Positions 36,001 through 46,720 of a stretch of 64,000 bases of DNA are shown piece by piece. Made by a program: the position numbers and the translations under genes. Origin of the DNA: Ambrosia x helenae (Eukaryota; Streptophyta; Magnoliopsida; Asterales; Asteraceae); contig CM061228.1 of assembly GCA_030844895.1 (NCBI GenBank), positions 37,200,626 through 37,264,625 of the forward strand. Direction: 5' to 3'. Below the pieces are notes generated by a model. The model searched no databases, had not been told where the DNA came from, and saw nothing but the letters and a program-made list of their open reading frames with translations. Each line of letters begins with the position of its first letter. Positions within the stretch are counted from its first letter, which is position 1.

Positions 36001-37713
36001 AGAGGGACCCCACTCTTCTCACCATGCACCAACAGGATTTCTCCATCAGGGAGAGGAAGTCGGATGACTTTATCAAAACAAACGATCTCAGCATGATACA
36101 AGGATAACCAATCCATACCCACGACAACATCAAAACTACCCAAGGACACCGGCATAAGGTCAATAGGAAAAGAATAACCCGACAATTCAAGGTGACACTC
36201 CCTAAGGACGTGCGTCGCTTCAACTTTCTTACCATCAGCCAATTCTATCAAGTACTTAGCCTCTAAAGGTGTAGGTACCCTATCAAGCAATTGACTAAAC
36301 CCAAGAGATATAAAACTCTTATTGGCACCAGAATCGAATAAAGCCGAAGCATAGCGATTATCAAGAAGAAACATACCGGTAACAGTGTCAGGATCCTGTC
36401 GAGCCCAGCTCGAGCCAATCACAAAGGCGCGTGCATTCCTGCCTCTGCCCCTATTGTTTCCATTACCCGATCCATTCTTCCCAGCCTCACCCTGCTTCAA
36501 CTTGGGGCATTCACGCTTGTAGTGACCAAGCTCACCACAGTTATAACACCTTTGTTTACCCTGCTTTCCCTGGGGAACAGCAACCTGAGGAGCCGGAGTA
36601 GGTGTAGCAGGTGGGTTCCGGTTACCCTGAAGATTAACCCTGCAATCCTTAGCTTAGTGCTCAAGCTTATGGAACCGGTGGCAGCGGTTCCTGTCCTCAC
36701 AACGACCGTTGTGGTGAAACCCACACCGGTCACATTTCGGCAATTTCCCAGAATAACCCCCCGGTTTCTGCTCAGTCGACGGTCCCCCAACATCAGACCT
36801 CTTCACCTGCTGAGGTTGAGTTGAACTCGAGCCTTTACCCACTCCTTCCCACTTTCGTTTGTTGATCTCGGGAGCCTTCACAGCAGCGCCTCGGGGAGGC
36901 AAGACTCCTTCAGCTACTTTCATATTGGTCAGCCTGTGAGCTGACCGAACCACCTTAGAATAAACAGTAAGATTACCCGCAGCTACCAATCCCGCAACCT
37001 CCGGCACTAACCCAGAAATATAGTGCTCAATCCTCCTGTATTCCGGTGTGTGCAAATCCGGGGACAACACCACCAGCTCATTGTGACTAGTAGTATAAGC
37101 TTCAATCTCAGACCCCACCATCTTGTGATTCCAGACCTCATGCTCAAGCTTCTGGATCTCATCCCTCAGGCAGTACTCGCTTTTCAAAAGCTGAACGAAC
37201 TCTGTCCAGGGCATAGCATGAGCTTCCCCAATACCCATGGTCTGGGTGGTGGAGTTCCACCAAGTCAGAGCTTGACCCTCCATGGTCCCAAAAGCATACT
37301 TAACCCGGTCGCCCTCCGGGCAACTGCACATGGAGAAAACCGATTCGATCTTTTCCAGCCAGCGGAGCAGTCCCACTGCCCCTTCAGTTCCACCAAAGTT
37401 GTGGGGTTTGCAATCCATAAACTTCTTGTAGGAGCACTGGGGTGGAGGGGGATTGACAGCACCACCTAGAACAGACACACAGGTAAATAACAAGAAAAGG
37501 TACAGTACCCTGGAACAAGGTAGAATAGGTGGAAATTGACGTACCACCCATAGCATTGTGAGCAGCTTGGAATGCAGCCAGGGCAATGTTCACGTGTTGT
37601 TGCATCAGATTGTCCAACTCCGCTTGGGTCATATTAACGTTTCCACAGCCGCCGCCGCCACCACCACGACCGCCAGCACGGCCGCCTCTGCGACCTCCAC
37701 GAGCTCCCGACAT
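33041..37713 (-). pseudogene. gypsy gag-pol polyprotein, broken
   Basis: Gag starts MSGARGGRRGGRAGGRG and includes YISGLVPEVAGLV, a CX2C-type knuckle and CYNCGELGHYKREC. Protease has ALFDSGANKSFIS. RT has CIDYRELNKVTIKNR and FIDDILVYSK. RNase H has VVYCDASIRGLGC, DHKSLQHIF and ADALSRKE. Integrase has the H-C zinc region, a core with STAYHPQTDGQSERTIQTLE, then VLLKVSPWKGVIHFGKRGK and a chromodomain-like end (VKVRWNSNRGPEFTWE). Stops lie at 36654, 35583, 34740, 34470 and 34254, all in one frame, and a small deletion near 33730 shifts it. A predicted 79-base intron splits gag. Confidence 0.9.
37466..37544 (-). other. predicted intron in gypsy gag
   Basis: The two gag frames, one ending in NAMGG and one containing GGAVNPPPPQC, differ by one frame. 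Removing 37466-37544 (79 bases, donor GTACGT, acceptor TTCTAG with a preceding T-rich tract) joins them in frame as NAMGGGAVNPP. The frame arithmetic fits. Splicing is not shown by sequence alone. Confidence 0.5.
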
Positions 37714-38313
37714 CTTCTGTCACAACATGAAACAAAAGACTTAGGCTTACCCGTGGTATAACCCGTTAGGAATTTCAAGGAACTAGACCGAGTCCAGTTC
37801 GGGTCTATCCGTTCAAACACAAAGTCCACTAGGGTTCCCATGCATCACAGTTAATGATCTCGTGTGCACCCGACATGATAAACTGTTCTACATGGTCCTC
37901 CAGGCGTGCCTTAAGTTTGAAGTTCAAGTCACCGAACGCTAGCACCCAATCATGGTATTACCATAAGTATAAGTATAAGATCGTATGTATAAGAACGAGC
38001 GTGTCTATTGGGGCATAGAAGGGAGATGTCCAAATCCCTGGACAGATCTCAATGGTATGCCGAAGCTACCCCAATGTACACCGACACCAAGAAGGTTCAA
38101 TAGTATATCGTTCGCCGTCGAATCATGGTAAGGATGGGACAAAATAGAATGGTAAAGAGTGAACAGATGATGTAGCATAGAAGATGATGACACCGACACC
38201 CCGACAGTTATATTTGTTACCCACATGTTAAGGCTCGACCATATGTGACCGTCTAGTGTGTGCGACTCGGTTATAGACTAGACTCTACATGCAGTCCTAG
38301 TTTATTATAACCC

Positions 38314-38326
38314 GGATCTGATACCA
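38314..38326 (-). other. outer gypsy primer binding site
   Basis: TGGTATCAGATCC on the minus strand, three bases from the LTR at 38330. Initiator tRNA-Met type with one or two changes. Confidence 0.75.
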
Positions 38327-38329
38327 ATC

Positions 38330-38911
38330 TGTCACACCCTCAAATTTCACGTGCGGGGTTTTACCGCGAGGCGCGTGACACACCAGGATCCCAGTCAACG
38401 ATCACAATAAACAAACAACAAACATGCATTCATATATATATTTTAAAACCAAAACATCATGCTTTGAGCCGTAAACCAGCAGTGGAAGCATTTCTTGTTT
38501 ACAACCAAAAGACATATTATAGTTTACAAAACATTGTTTAATATGCTTCAAAATTGTAGACGCTGTGCATGACTCCGTGCGCCTTGTCCGTTAACTGCTA
38601 CCTTAGCGACCTGAGAAAACACGCCAAAAATGTCAACATATAATGCTGGTGAGTTCACAGGTTTTCTTTCATAAAAGAGTTGTTACAAGTTTGAAAAGAT
38701 CATCCCCGTTAATACTATGGCATAAGAATGTTAGCTAGACGTTAAGTGTTTTTACTAGTACGGTTGGGAACCCATTACTAAATATGTACCAATGTTGAAT
38801 CCAGCCCAGATTGACTGGGTTAGCGATGCCTCGATAACCCGAGAGTTAGAGACAATATGCACCCGACCGGCATCCCCGTCGTTTGGTGGGGTTTGTGAGG
38901 CCCAATAGATC
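38330..38911 (-). repeat. outer gypsy 5' LTR, first piece
   Basis: Matches 29145-29678 and the following LTR bases. Interrupted after AGATC by the plus-strand gypsy; resumes at 49215. Confidence 0.9.
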
Positions 38912-39020
38912 TGTAACATTTCGTAATTATACTTGTACGTTACACGAATATTATTAATAAAACGTCAAGTTCTACCTATATTATTCGCATTAATTATTTT
39001 TGTCGCATAATTGGAACCCT

Positions 39021-39067
<47 letters not shown>

Positions 39068-39105
39068 GTGGAGGTGTGAAAAATCAAAAAAAAATAAACT
39101 GCTTG

Positions 39106-39175
39106 GGCCGGGAATCGAACCCGCGCCCAAGCTGGCCCAAACTAAACACAACCTTTAACCAGCTGGGCTGGCCTT
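39106..39175 (-). other. tRNA-like module (A and B box), antisense in LTR
   Basis: The minus strand has an A-box-like CAGCCCAGCTGGTTAAAGG (39152-39170) and a perfect B box GGTTCGATTCC (39111-39121) with a pairable T-arm, at tRNA-like spacing. The acceptor stem does not pair convincingly. Repeated in the 3' LTR around 46905-46965. Confidence 0.55.
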
Positions 39176-39770
39176 CACACTTGGAATAAACCCGGACGCA
39201 TATTAATTTTATACTTGATTTTTAAACCTCACAGTTGACTATGGAAAGTCAACTGTGGACGCGTATGTATGATCAATCACAATTAACTTGTGATTGATCC
39301 AAATATGGCAACGATACCTGTTTATCGGCCTTGTCTGACCTGTATACACGACAATTGTCAATCAATCGTTGCTCAATTTCAAACCTATACGCGTATGGAC
39401 TTTAATGTCTAGTCAACTTTCCAATTAATCAAATCAGCGATCCACACTATAAATTGGCCTTCTGCGAAGCTTAACAACTCGCTCATACACTCTTCTCAAT
39501 CCTCAATTTTCTTCCAATCACTCTGATAATTATCATTTTGATCACTGTTTGACTTTTGTCATTGACCGGGCAATCATACACGAATCAACACTGTGAGGTT
39601 AATGTTTTGCGTGGGTTATGTTCATCGGCAATCACACATCAATAGCCCTATGATTAATTAGGCTATTGATGTGTGAATTGATCAATTGCAGAATCTAGGG
39701 TTCGTGCATATTGATTTGGGGATAAACTCAGTTTGACATCACGTATTTAATTATTTTTAAACGGAGTTCA

Positions 39771-39845
39771 TCACAACCACTGGCCTAGGCCAAGTGGTTG
39801 TGACTAAGGTTTATAACCAAAGGCACCCGGGTTCGAGTCCTGGCT
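39771..39845 (+). other. tRNA-like module with palindrome, sense in LTR
   Basis: A 33-base near-palindrome (39771-39803) contains an AAGTGG D-arm-like sequence and is followed by B box GGTTCGAGTCC (39830-39840) and GGCCACC. In the 3' LTR the T-arm stem is perfect (CCGGG with CCCGG, about 47622-47637). No full cloverleaf. Confidence 0.5.
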
Positions 39846-41423
39846 GTGGCCACCTTTTTCCTTTCTTTTTCATTTTTAAAACAACAAACTAAATAATATA
39901 TATATTATATATTTTAATCTCATAAATTCATTTTTAAATATTAAAACCTTTTTATAAATTCTAAAAAAAATTATATTTATCAAATCTGAGATAAAAGTTT
40001 TATTTACAATTTTTAGTTTTCTAAAATTAATTGATTTAATATTTATAATAATTAAATCAATTTTATACTATTATATTTATAAAAATCCATTAAAATATCA
40101 AAACAATTTTATTAATTTCTACAAAAATTATCCTATGTTTGTACAATGTTAAACTTTACTGAAATGATTTTTAATTCAGAAATATCATTTATTTTATATT
40201 TTTAATCAATTTTTGTTAAATTTAATCATAATAAAAATCATAATAAATTCAATTTTTATTATTTTTGCACCAAAATTTTATACAATTTATTTTAAAATAT
40301 TTAGAACAGAAATATGATTTTTAAAATAATAATTCTTTAATTTTAGTATTTTTAGATATTAAAGTTAAATTTTGGCAATTTGTAATAAATGGATTTTAAA
40401 AATCTATTTTAAAAGAAATAATTTATAAAAATTATTTTTATACTTCAAACACATTATTGTGAACATTCTAAATTCAAATTTTATAAAAAGACTTTCTTTT
40501 ATTTAATTATCAAATTTCCCTTTATTTAATTAACATTTTATTTTAAATTCAACAATTGGATATCCCCAAATCAAAACCCTACTATACACTTATAAACTAA
40601 TTAGACTTAGACTTTTTTATTACCTTATTATAGGGTGATATTTGGCATTATTTGGGCAACACTATTATTTCATCTTTTCAAGAAGTATAACATTTGCTAA
40701 GGTGAGTTTTACATAGCCCCTTTTATTTATCACCATTTTTGGGGTGAAACATGTTATAACATCATTATTGCAATTCAATCATCAATGTGTCTATGTGTTT
40801 TCTATGTTGCATTATGTCTTGAGCATGATTAGAGTAAGCACCATTCTAGCATAATCATTAACTCCGTACAAGCCGACGGTATACATTGATAGATCTATTG
40901 GACTGACAATCCCACCCGGATACGTGCCTCCTACAAAGGTAGCGTGGGTGTTTGTTATCGCATAACATATTCAAGTGAACCATGAGCGTATGGTATGTAT
41001 CATATTATAACAGTCATCAGGGTTGGTTATGCACTCGATTTATTTCTAGTATGTTCTCACATATGGACTAGATTGACATGACACATGAATTGCACAACAT
41101 TTTTATTTAATTATCAAAAACCTATGTAATTCTCACCAACTTTTGTTGACCCAAAAATATTTTCAAAATTAACATGTTTCAGGTAACAATGAAGCTGAGG
41201 CTTGAGTATGCTTGTGGATTTAACATGAAGCTTTTGTTTGAAGCTATTAGAAGTTGTTGCTTTATTTTGATTTCATGTATTTAAATTTCTAGACAATCAC
41301 TTTATGTTGGATATTTATGTTATGAATAAATTATTTAAAATTTAAATTATACCATGTGCTACTGAAACAATCATCAATACGTGGCACCCCGATGTTTCCG
41401 CCATCGGTTGGGGTGTTACAGAT

Positions 41424-41436
41424 TGGTATCAGAGCC
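41424..41436 (+). other. nested gypsy primer binding site
   Basis: TGGTATCAGAGCC, complementary to initiator tRNA-Met, three bases after the LTR. Confidence 0.92.
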
Positions 41437-41970
41437 TTGGTTATAGGGAATTAGGTTATTAGAAATAATCTAGACTATAACCTTAGGGACTTAAACAGTA
41501 CTTGCTTCTCTTACTTGTAACCCTAATTGCTTCCCTAATCCTATCCTTATCCTATACCTTATATAACCCTAAACCTACATGTGACTACTCTTATTCGTCT
41601 GCTGCAATCCTGATCCACCATTAGATTAATAGGACAAAATCCTCAGGTTTAACCTGAACCCCCTTGAGATCTCGTCGAAGTTCTAGATTTTAATAACGAA
41701 CACGTGCAATCTGGAAGGGTGAACGCCTGTATTCTGAGTCTTCTGTCTAGGCTGGCATTGCGCATATATCCCAATCAGACGAGGGACCCGGATGCCTACC
41801 TGGGAATTCTCGGGATGAGTGTTCACTTATAGGCTAAAGCATGTCTTCATATGTTATTAGAATTTAGAATCTTTGATAAGTCAACGTTTTCGTTTATTCG
41901 TTTTAACTAATGAATAAATGATTACATTCCTTATATAATCTCATTCATTTCATTGTGTCTATTACAGATC

Positions 41971-44900
41971 ATGCCTCCACGTCGCAGCACTCGAAAAAGC
42001 AATGGTGAGAATCACGAAGAAGGTGGTGACAACCATAACCATGACCAAGTTCCTAACCACAACAACAATGGTGTCGATGCTCAACTGGCTGCGATCATTT
42101 CTCAACAAATGGCGTAGCAAATCGCAACTCTGGTTCCCAATTTACTCGCTCAGGTCATCCAAATGAACGGCAACGGGAATGGTCACGGCAACGGGAACGG
42201 GAACGGCAATGGCAATGGAAATGGACCCCCGGCCTGCACCCTTAAGCATTTCAACTCTTATAACCCTCCAAAGTTTAGTGGTGAAGAAGGAGCTACAGGA
42301 CTCCTCCAATGGTTTGAGGGTATTGAGAATACCTTCATCAACAGTGAGTGCCCCGACAACTTCAAGGTTCGTTACGCCATGAGTGTTCTCCATAAACGAG
42401 CACTCACTTGGTGGAATGAAGAAAAGCGTACTCGTGGGGCCGAAGTTGCTCTTGCTATGACATGGGACCAAGTCAAGGAGGTCATGAAGGAAGAGTTTTG
42501 TCCTCGCAATGAAGTTAAGAAGCTTGAGGATGAGTTCCACACCTTAGCTCAAGATAGTGGGGAAAACCTTGCCTACAACACCCGCTTTCATGAGCTTAGC
42601 TTATTGTTGCCTCACAAAGTTACTCCTCTGCCGGTAGCCATCAAGAAGTACATCGGTGGTCTGCCCATGCAAATCCAGGACACCGTTTGGGGTAGGAATC
42701 CTGAAACTTTGGAAGAGGCCAAACGTCTAGCGGCCACTCTTACTGATAATCACGTGAAGAACGGTACTCTCTTCCGCAAGGGCACTAAGAAGACGGTTGC
42801 CAAAGACACTCCACAGCGTGCAATTGAAGTCAAGCCTGAGACCTCAAGCAACAAAAAGCGCAAGGCTAGAAACTATATGGTTGCTGCTACTCCACCTGCT
42901 GCCCAGAACCCAGCCAAGAAACCATACACCGGACCTCACCCTTTGTGCAACACTTGCAAGTACCATCATCCGGCACAGGTGCCATGTCGTTTTTGTACTA
43001 AGTGTCAAAGATATGGTCACCTGGTGAACGTCTGTCGAGCCCCTCCTACTACCCAAGACAACAATACCCCAGCTCCCAACCAACAAAACAACAGGCCTGC
43101 TCGCGGTCAATGCTACGAGTGTGGCAGCCCTAATCACTACATCAACAACTGCCCTAATCGAAACCAAAACCGAAACCAAAACCAAAACCAGAACCGCAAC
43201 CAGAACCAGGGTGCTAGAGGTCGCGCCTACAATCTCAATGCTAACCAGGCTCGTGACAACAACGAGGTGGTGAATGGTACGTTTCTCATTAATAACCACT
43301 ATGCATCCATATTATTTGATTCGGGAGCTGATAAGTCATTTGTGTCACTAAAGTTTGAACCTTTACTTAACTTACCCCACACAAATCTAGAGGAACCTTT
43401 AGTGGTAGAGGTAGCTAACGGGAAGTCTATTTCGATCGACTCTATTATTCGTAACTGCTTGTTGAACCTCGACGATCATACCTTCTCTATCGATCTCATC
43501 CCCGTGCATCTTGGAAGTTTTGATGTTATAGTAGGCATGGACTGGTTGTCAACTCATCGTGCCGAAATTCTGTGCTTCGAGAAAGTCATACGCATTCCTC
43601 TCGAATCTGGTGAGATTTTGAAGATCTATGGTGAGAAACCCTATGGCGAGCTTAAGCTTATGTCTTGTACTACTGCCCAAAAGTACTTACAAAAGGGGTA
43701 TACAGCCTTCTTAGCTACCGTGATAGAGAAGAAGGACAAAGGCAAAAGTATCCAAGACATTCCTATTATTCGAGACTATCCTGAAGTCTTCCCAGAGGAT
43801 TTACCTGGTTTGCCTCCTGCTCGACAAGTTGAATTTCGTATTGACCTTGTTCCTGGTGCTAATCCTGTCGCTAAAGCCCCTTATCGTCTTGCACCCTCTG
43901 AGATGCAAGAACTTGCCAGTCAATTACAGGAACTTTCTGATAAAGGGTTCATTCGCCCTAGTTCTTCTCCATGGGGAGCCCCTGTCTTATTCGTTAAAAA
44001 GAAGGATGGTTCTCTTAGAATGTGTATTGACTACCGTGAACTCAACAAACTCACCATCAAGAATCGTTATCCACTTCCTAGGATTGACGATCTCTTCGAT
44101 CAACTTCAAGGAGCAACCCACTTCTCGAAGATTGATCTCCGTTCTGGTTATCATCAACTTAGAGTCCACAATGAAGATATTCCCAAGACAGCTTTTCGCA
44201 CACGCTATGGTCACTATGAATTCATGGTTATGCCTTTTGGATTGACCAATGCTCCCGCAGTGTTTATGGATTTGATGAATCGGGTTTGTAGACCCTATCT
44301 CGACAAATTCGTGATCGTCTTCATCGATGATATTTTGATTTACTCTAAATCAAAATCCGATCACGAGCAACATCTTCACTCTATCTTGAGTCTCCTAAAG
44401 AAAGAACAACTGTATGCCAAGTTCTCAAAATGTGAATTTTGGCTTAAGGAAGTTCAATTTTTGGGGCATGTCATTGATATGAACGGGATTCATGTTGATC
44501 CCGCAAAGATCGAAGCTGTGAAAAATTGGAGTGTTCCTCAAACTCCAACTGAAGTCCGTTCTTTCCTTGGTTTGGCTGGTTATTATCGTCGATTCATCGC
44601 CAATTTCTCCAAGATCGCTGTTCCTCTCACTACCTTAACTCACAAGGGTAAACCCTATGAGTGGGGACCTAAGCAAGAGGAAGCATTCGAAACTCTTAAG
44701 CTAAAACTTTGTGACGCACCTATCTTGTCTCTACCTGATGGTAATGATGATTTCGTGGTCTACTGTGATGCATCGAACCAGGGTCTTGGTTGTGTTCTCA
44801 TGCAACGAGGAAAGGTTATTGCTTATGCGTCTCGACAACTCAAGACTCACGAAAAGAATTATACCACCCATGATCTTGAATTGGGCGCTGTTGTCTTTGC

Positions 44901-46215
44901 ACTCAAGATTTGGAGACATTACCTTTATGGAACCAAATGTGTGGTGTTCACGGACCACAAAAGTCTCCAACATGTCTTCGACCAAAAGAATCTTAACATG
45001 AGGCAACGACGTTGGGTTGAATTACTTAACGACTATGATTGCGAAATTCGCTACCATCCTGGTAAGGCGAATGTTGTGGCTGACGCACTTAGTCGTAAAG
45101 AGCGTGTCAAACTCCAATGTGCGAGAGTTCGTACTGACCTTCAAGATCGCATTCTCCAGGCTCAATACACATCAGTCACCCAAGGTAACATGTACGATGA
45201 AATGTCTTGTGGTGCTGAAACTCAACTTGAAACCAAACCCGATGGTCTCCTTTATTTCCTTAATCGACTGTGGATTCCCGACCGTGATAATCTTCGTACT
45301 TTTCTCATGAACGAGACTCATAAGTCTCGTTATTCTATTCATCCTGGAGCTGACAAGATGTATCAAGATCTTCGTTATTCTTATTGGTGGCCTGGTATGA
45401 AGAAACACATTGCTCTCTTCGTTGCAAAATGCCTCACTTGTTCCAAGGTCAAGGTTGAACATCAACGACCATCTGGTATGCTTGAACAACCAGAGATTCC
45501 TGTCTGGAAATGGGAGAGCATAGCTATGGATTTCATCACCAAACTCCCTCGTACACCCAAAGGTTTTGACAGTATTTGGGTAATCGTCGATCGTTTGACC
45601 AAGTCAGCTCACTTCTTACCTATTCGTGAGAAGTATTCTATGGAAAGGTTGGCAAAGATGTACGTAAGTGAAATCGTATGTCGTCACGGTATACCTTTGG
45701 ACATTATTTCTGATCGCGATGTTCGTTTCACCTCTCACTTTTGGGAGTCTCTACAAGATGCTTTGGGTACCAAGTTGAACCTGAGCACTGCTTATCACCC
45801 TCAAACTGATGGTCAGACTGAACGAACCATCCAGACACTTGAGGATATGCTCAGGGCATGTGTCATCGATTTTGGTGGCGCATGGGATTCTCATCTTCCT
45901 TTGGTTGAGTTTTCATACAACAACAGTTATCACGCCAGCATTAACATGGCTCCTTTCGAGGCACTCTATGGTCGGAAATGTCGTTCACCTGTCTGTTGGA
46001 CTGAGGTTGATGAAGCTCGTATTACTGGACCCGAACTAATCCAGGAAACCACAGACAAAATTCAACTCATTCAGGATAATCTTCTCAAGGCTAGAAGTCG
46101 CCAGAAGAGTTATGCTGATAGACGTCGTAAACCCTTGGAATTTCAAGTTGGGGACCTTGTACTACTTAAGGTATCCCTTTGGAAAGGAGTAATTCGTTTC
46201 GGTAGAAAGGAATCT
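41971..46215 (+). pseudogene. gypsy gag-pol polyprotein, one stop, 3' truncated
   Basis: The ATG at 41971 begins MPPRRSTRKSNG. A TAG at 42115 (codon 49, probably from CAG) is the only stop, and the frame is otherwise open for about 1,400 codons. Order: gag capsid (YNPPKFSGEEGATGLLQWFE), two zinc knuckles (one CYECGSPNHYINNC), protease ILFDSGADKSFVS, RT (CIDYRELNKLTIKNRYPLP, FIDDILIYSK), RNase H (YCDASNQGLGC, FTDHKSLQHVF, ADALSRKE), and integrase (zinc region, core with IISDRDVRFTS and TAYHPQTDGQTERTIQTLE, then VLLKVSLWKGVIRFG). The frame leaves homology at about 46205; the end of the integrase domain and any chromodomain are gone. Confidence 0.93.
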
Positions 46216-46720
46216 CTGGTTAACTGCTACCTTAGCGACCTAAGAAAACACGACAATTATCAAGTTGGGGACCTTGTACTACTTAAGGTATCCCCTTGGA
46301 AAGGAGTAATTCGTTGGGGACCATATTATAGTTTACAAAACATTGTTTAATATGCTTCAAAATTCTAGACGCTGTGCATGACTCCGTGCGCCTTGTCCGT
46401 TAACTGCTACCTTAGCGACCTGAGAAAACACGCCAAAAATGTCAACATATAATGCTGGTGAGTTCACAGGTTTTCTTTCATAAAAGAGTTGTTACAAGTT
46501 TGAAAAGATCATCCCCGTTAATACTATGGCATAAGAATGTTAGCTAGACGTTAAGTGTTTTTACTAGTACGGTTGGGAACCCATTACTAAATATGTACCA
46601 ATGTTGAATCCAGCCCAGATTGACTGGGTTAGCGATGCCTCGATAACCCGAGAGTTAGAGACAATATGCACCCGACCGGCATCCCCGTCGTTTGGTGGGG
46701 TTTGTGAGGCCCAATAGATC
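46196..46720 (+). repeat. chimeric junction with copied 5' flank
   Basis: 46218-46253 matches outer LTR 38591-38625. 46261-46315 repeats integrase-coding 46144-46198. 46322-46720 matches 38513-38911 almost base for base and ends in AGATC before the 3' LTR. Polypurine tract absent. Confidence 0.92.

Larger units (their letters stand above)
38912..41420 (+). repeat. nested gypsy 5' LTR
   Basis: 2509 bases with TG...CA ends. Contains two tRNA-like modules, three perfect hairpins (39232-39255, 39271-39299, 39632-39676), a TA run at 39024-39066 and an AT-rich second half. Confidence 0.93.

Noticed and set aside
39771..39845. Functional tRNA gene
   Set aside because: Good B box but no pairable acceptor or anticodon stem, and the sequence is a conserved part of a retrotransposon LTR.
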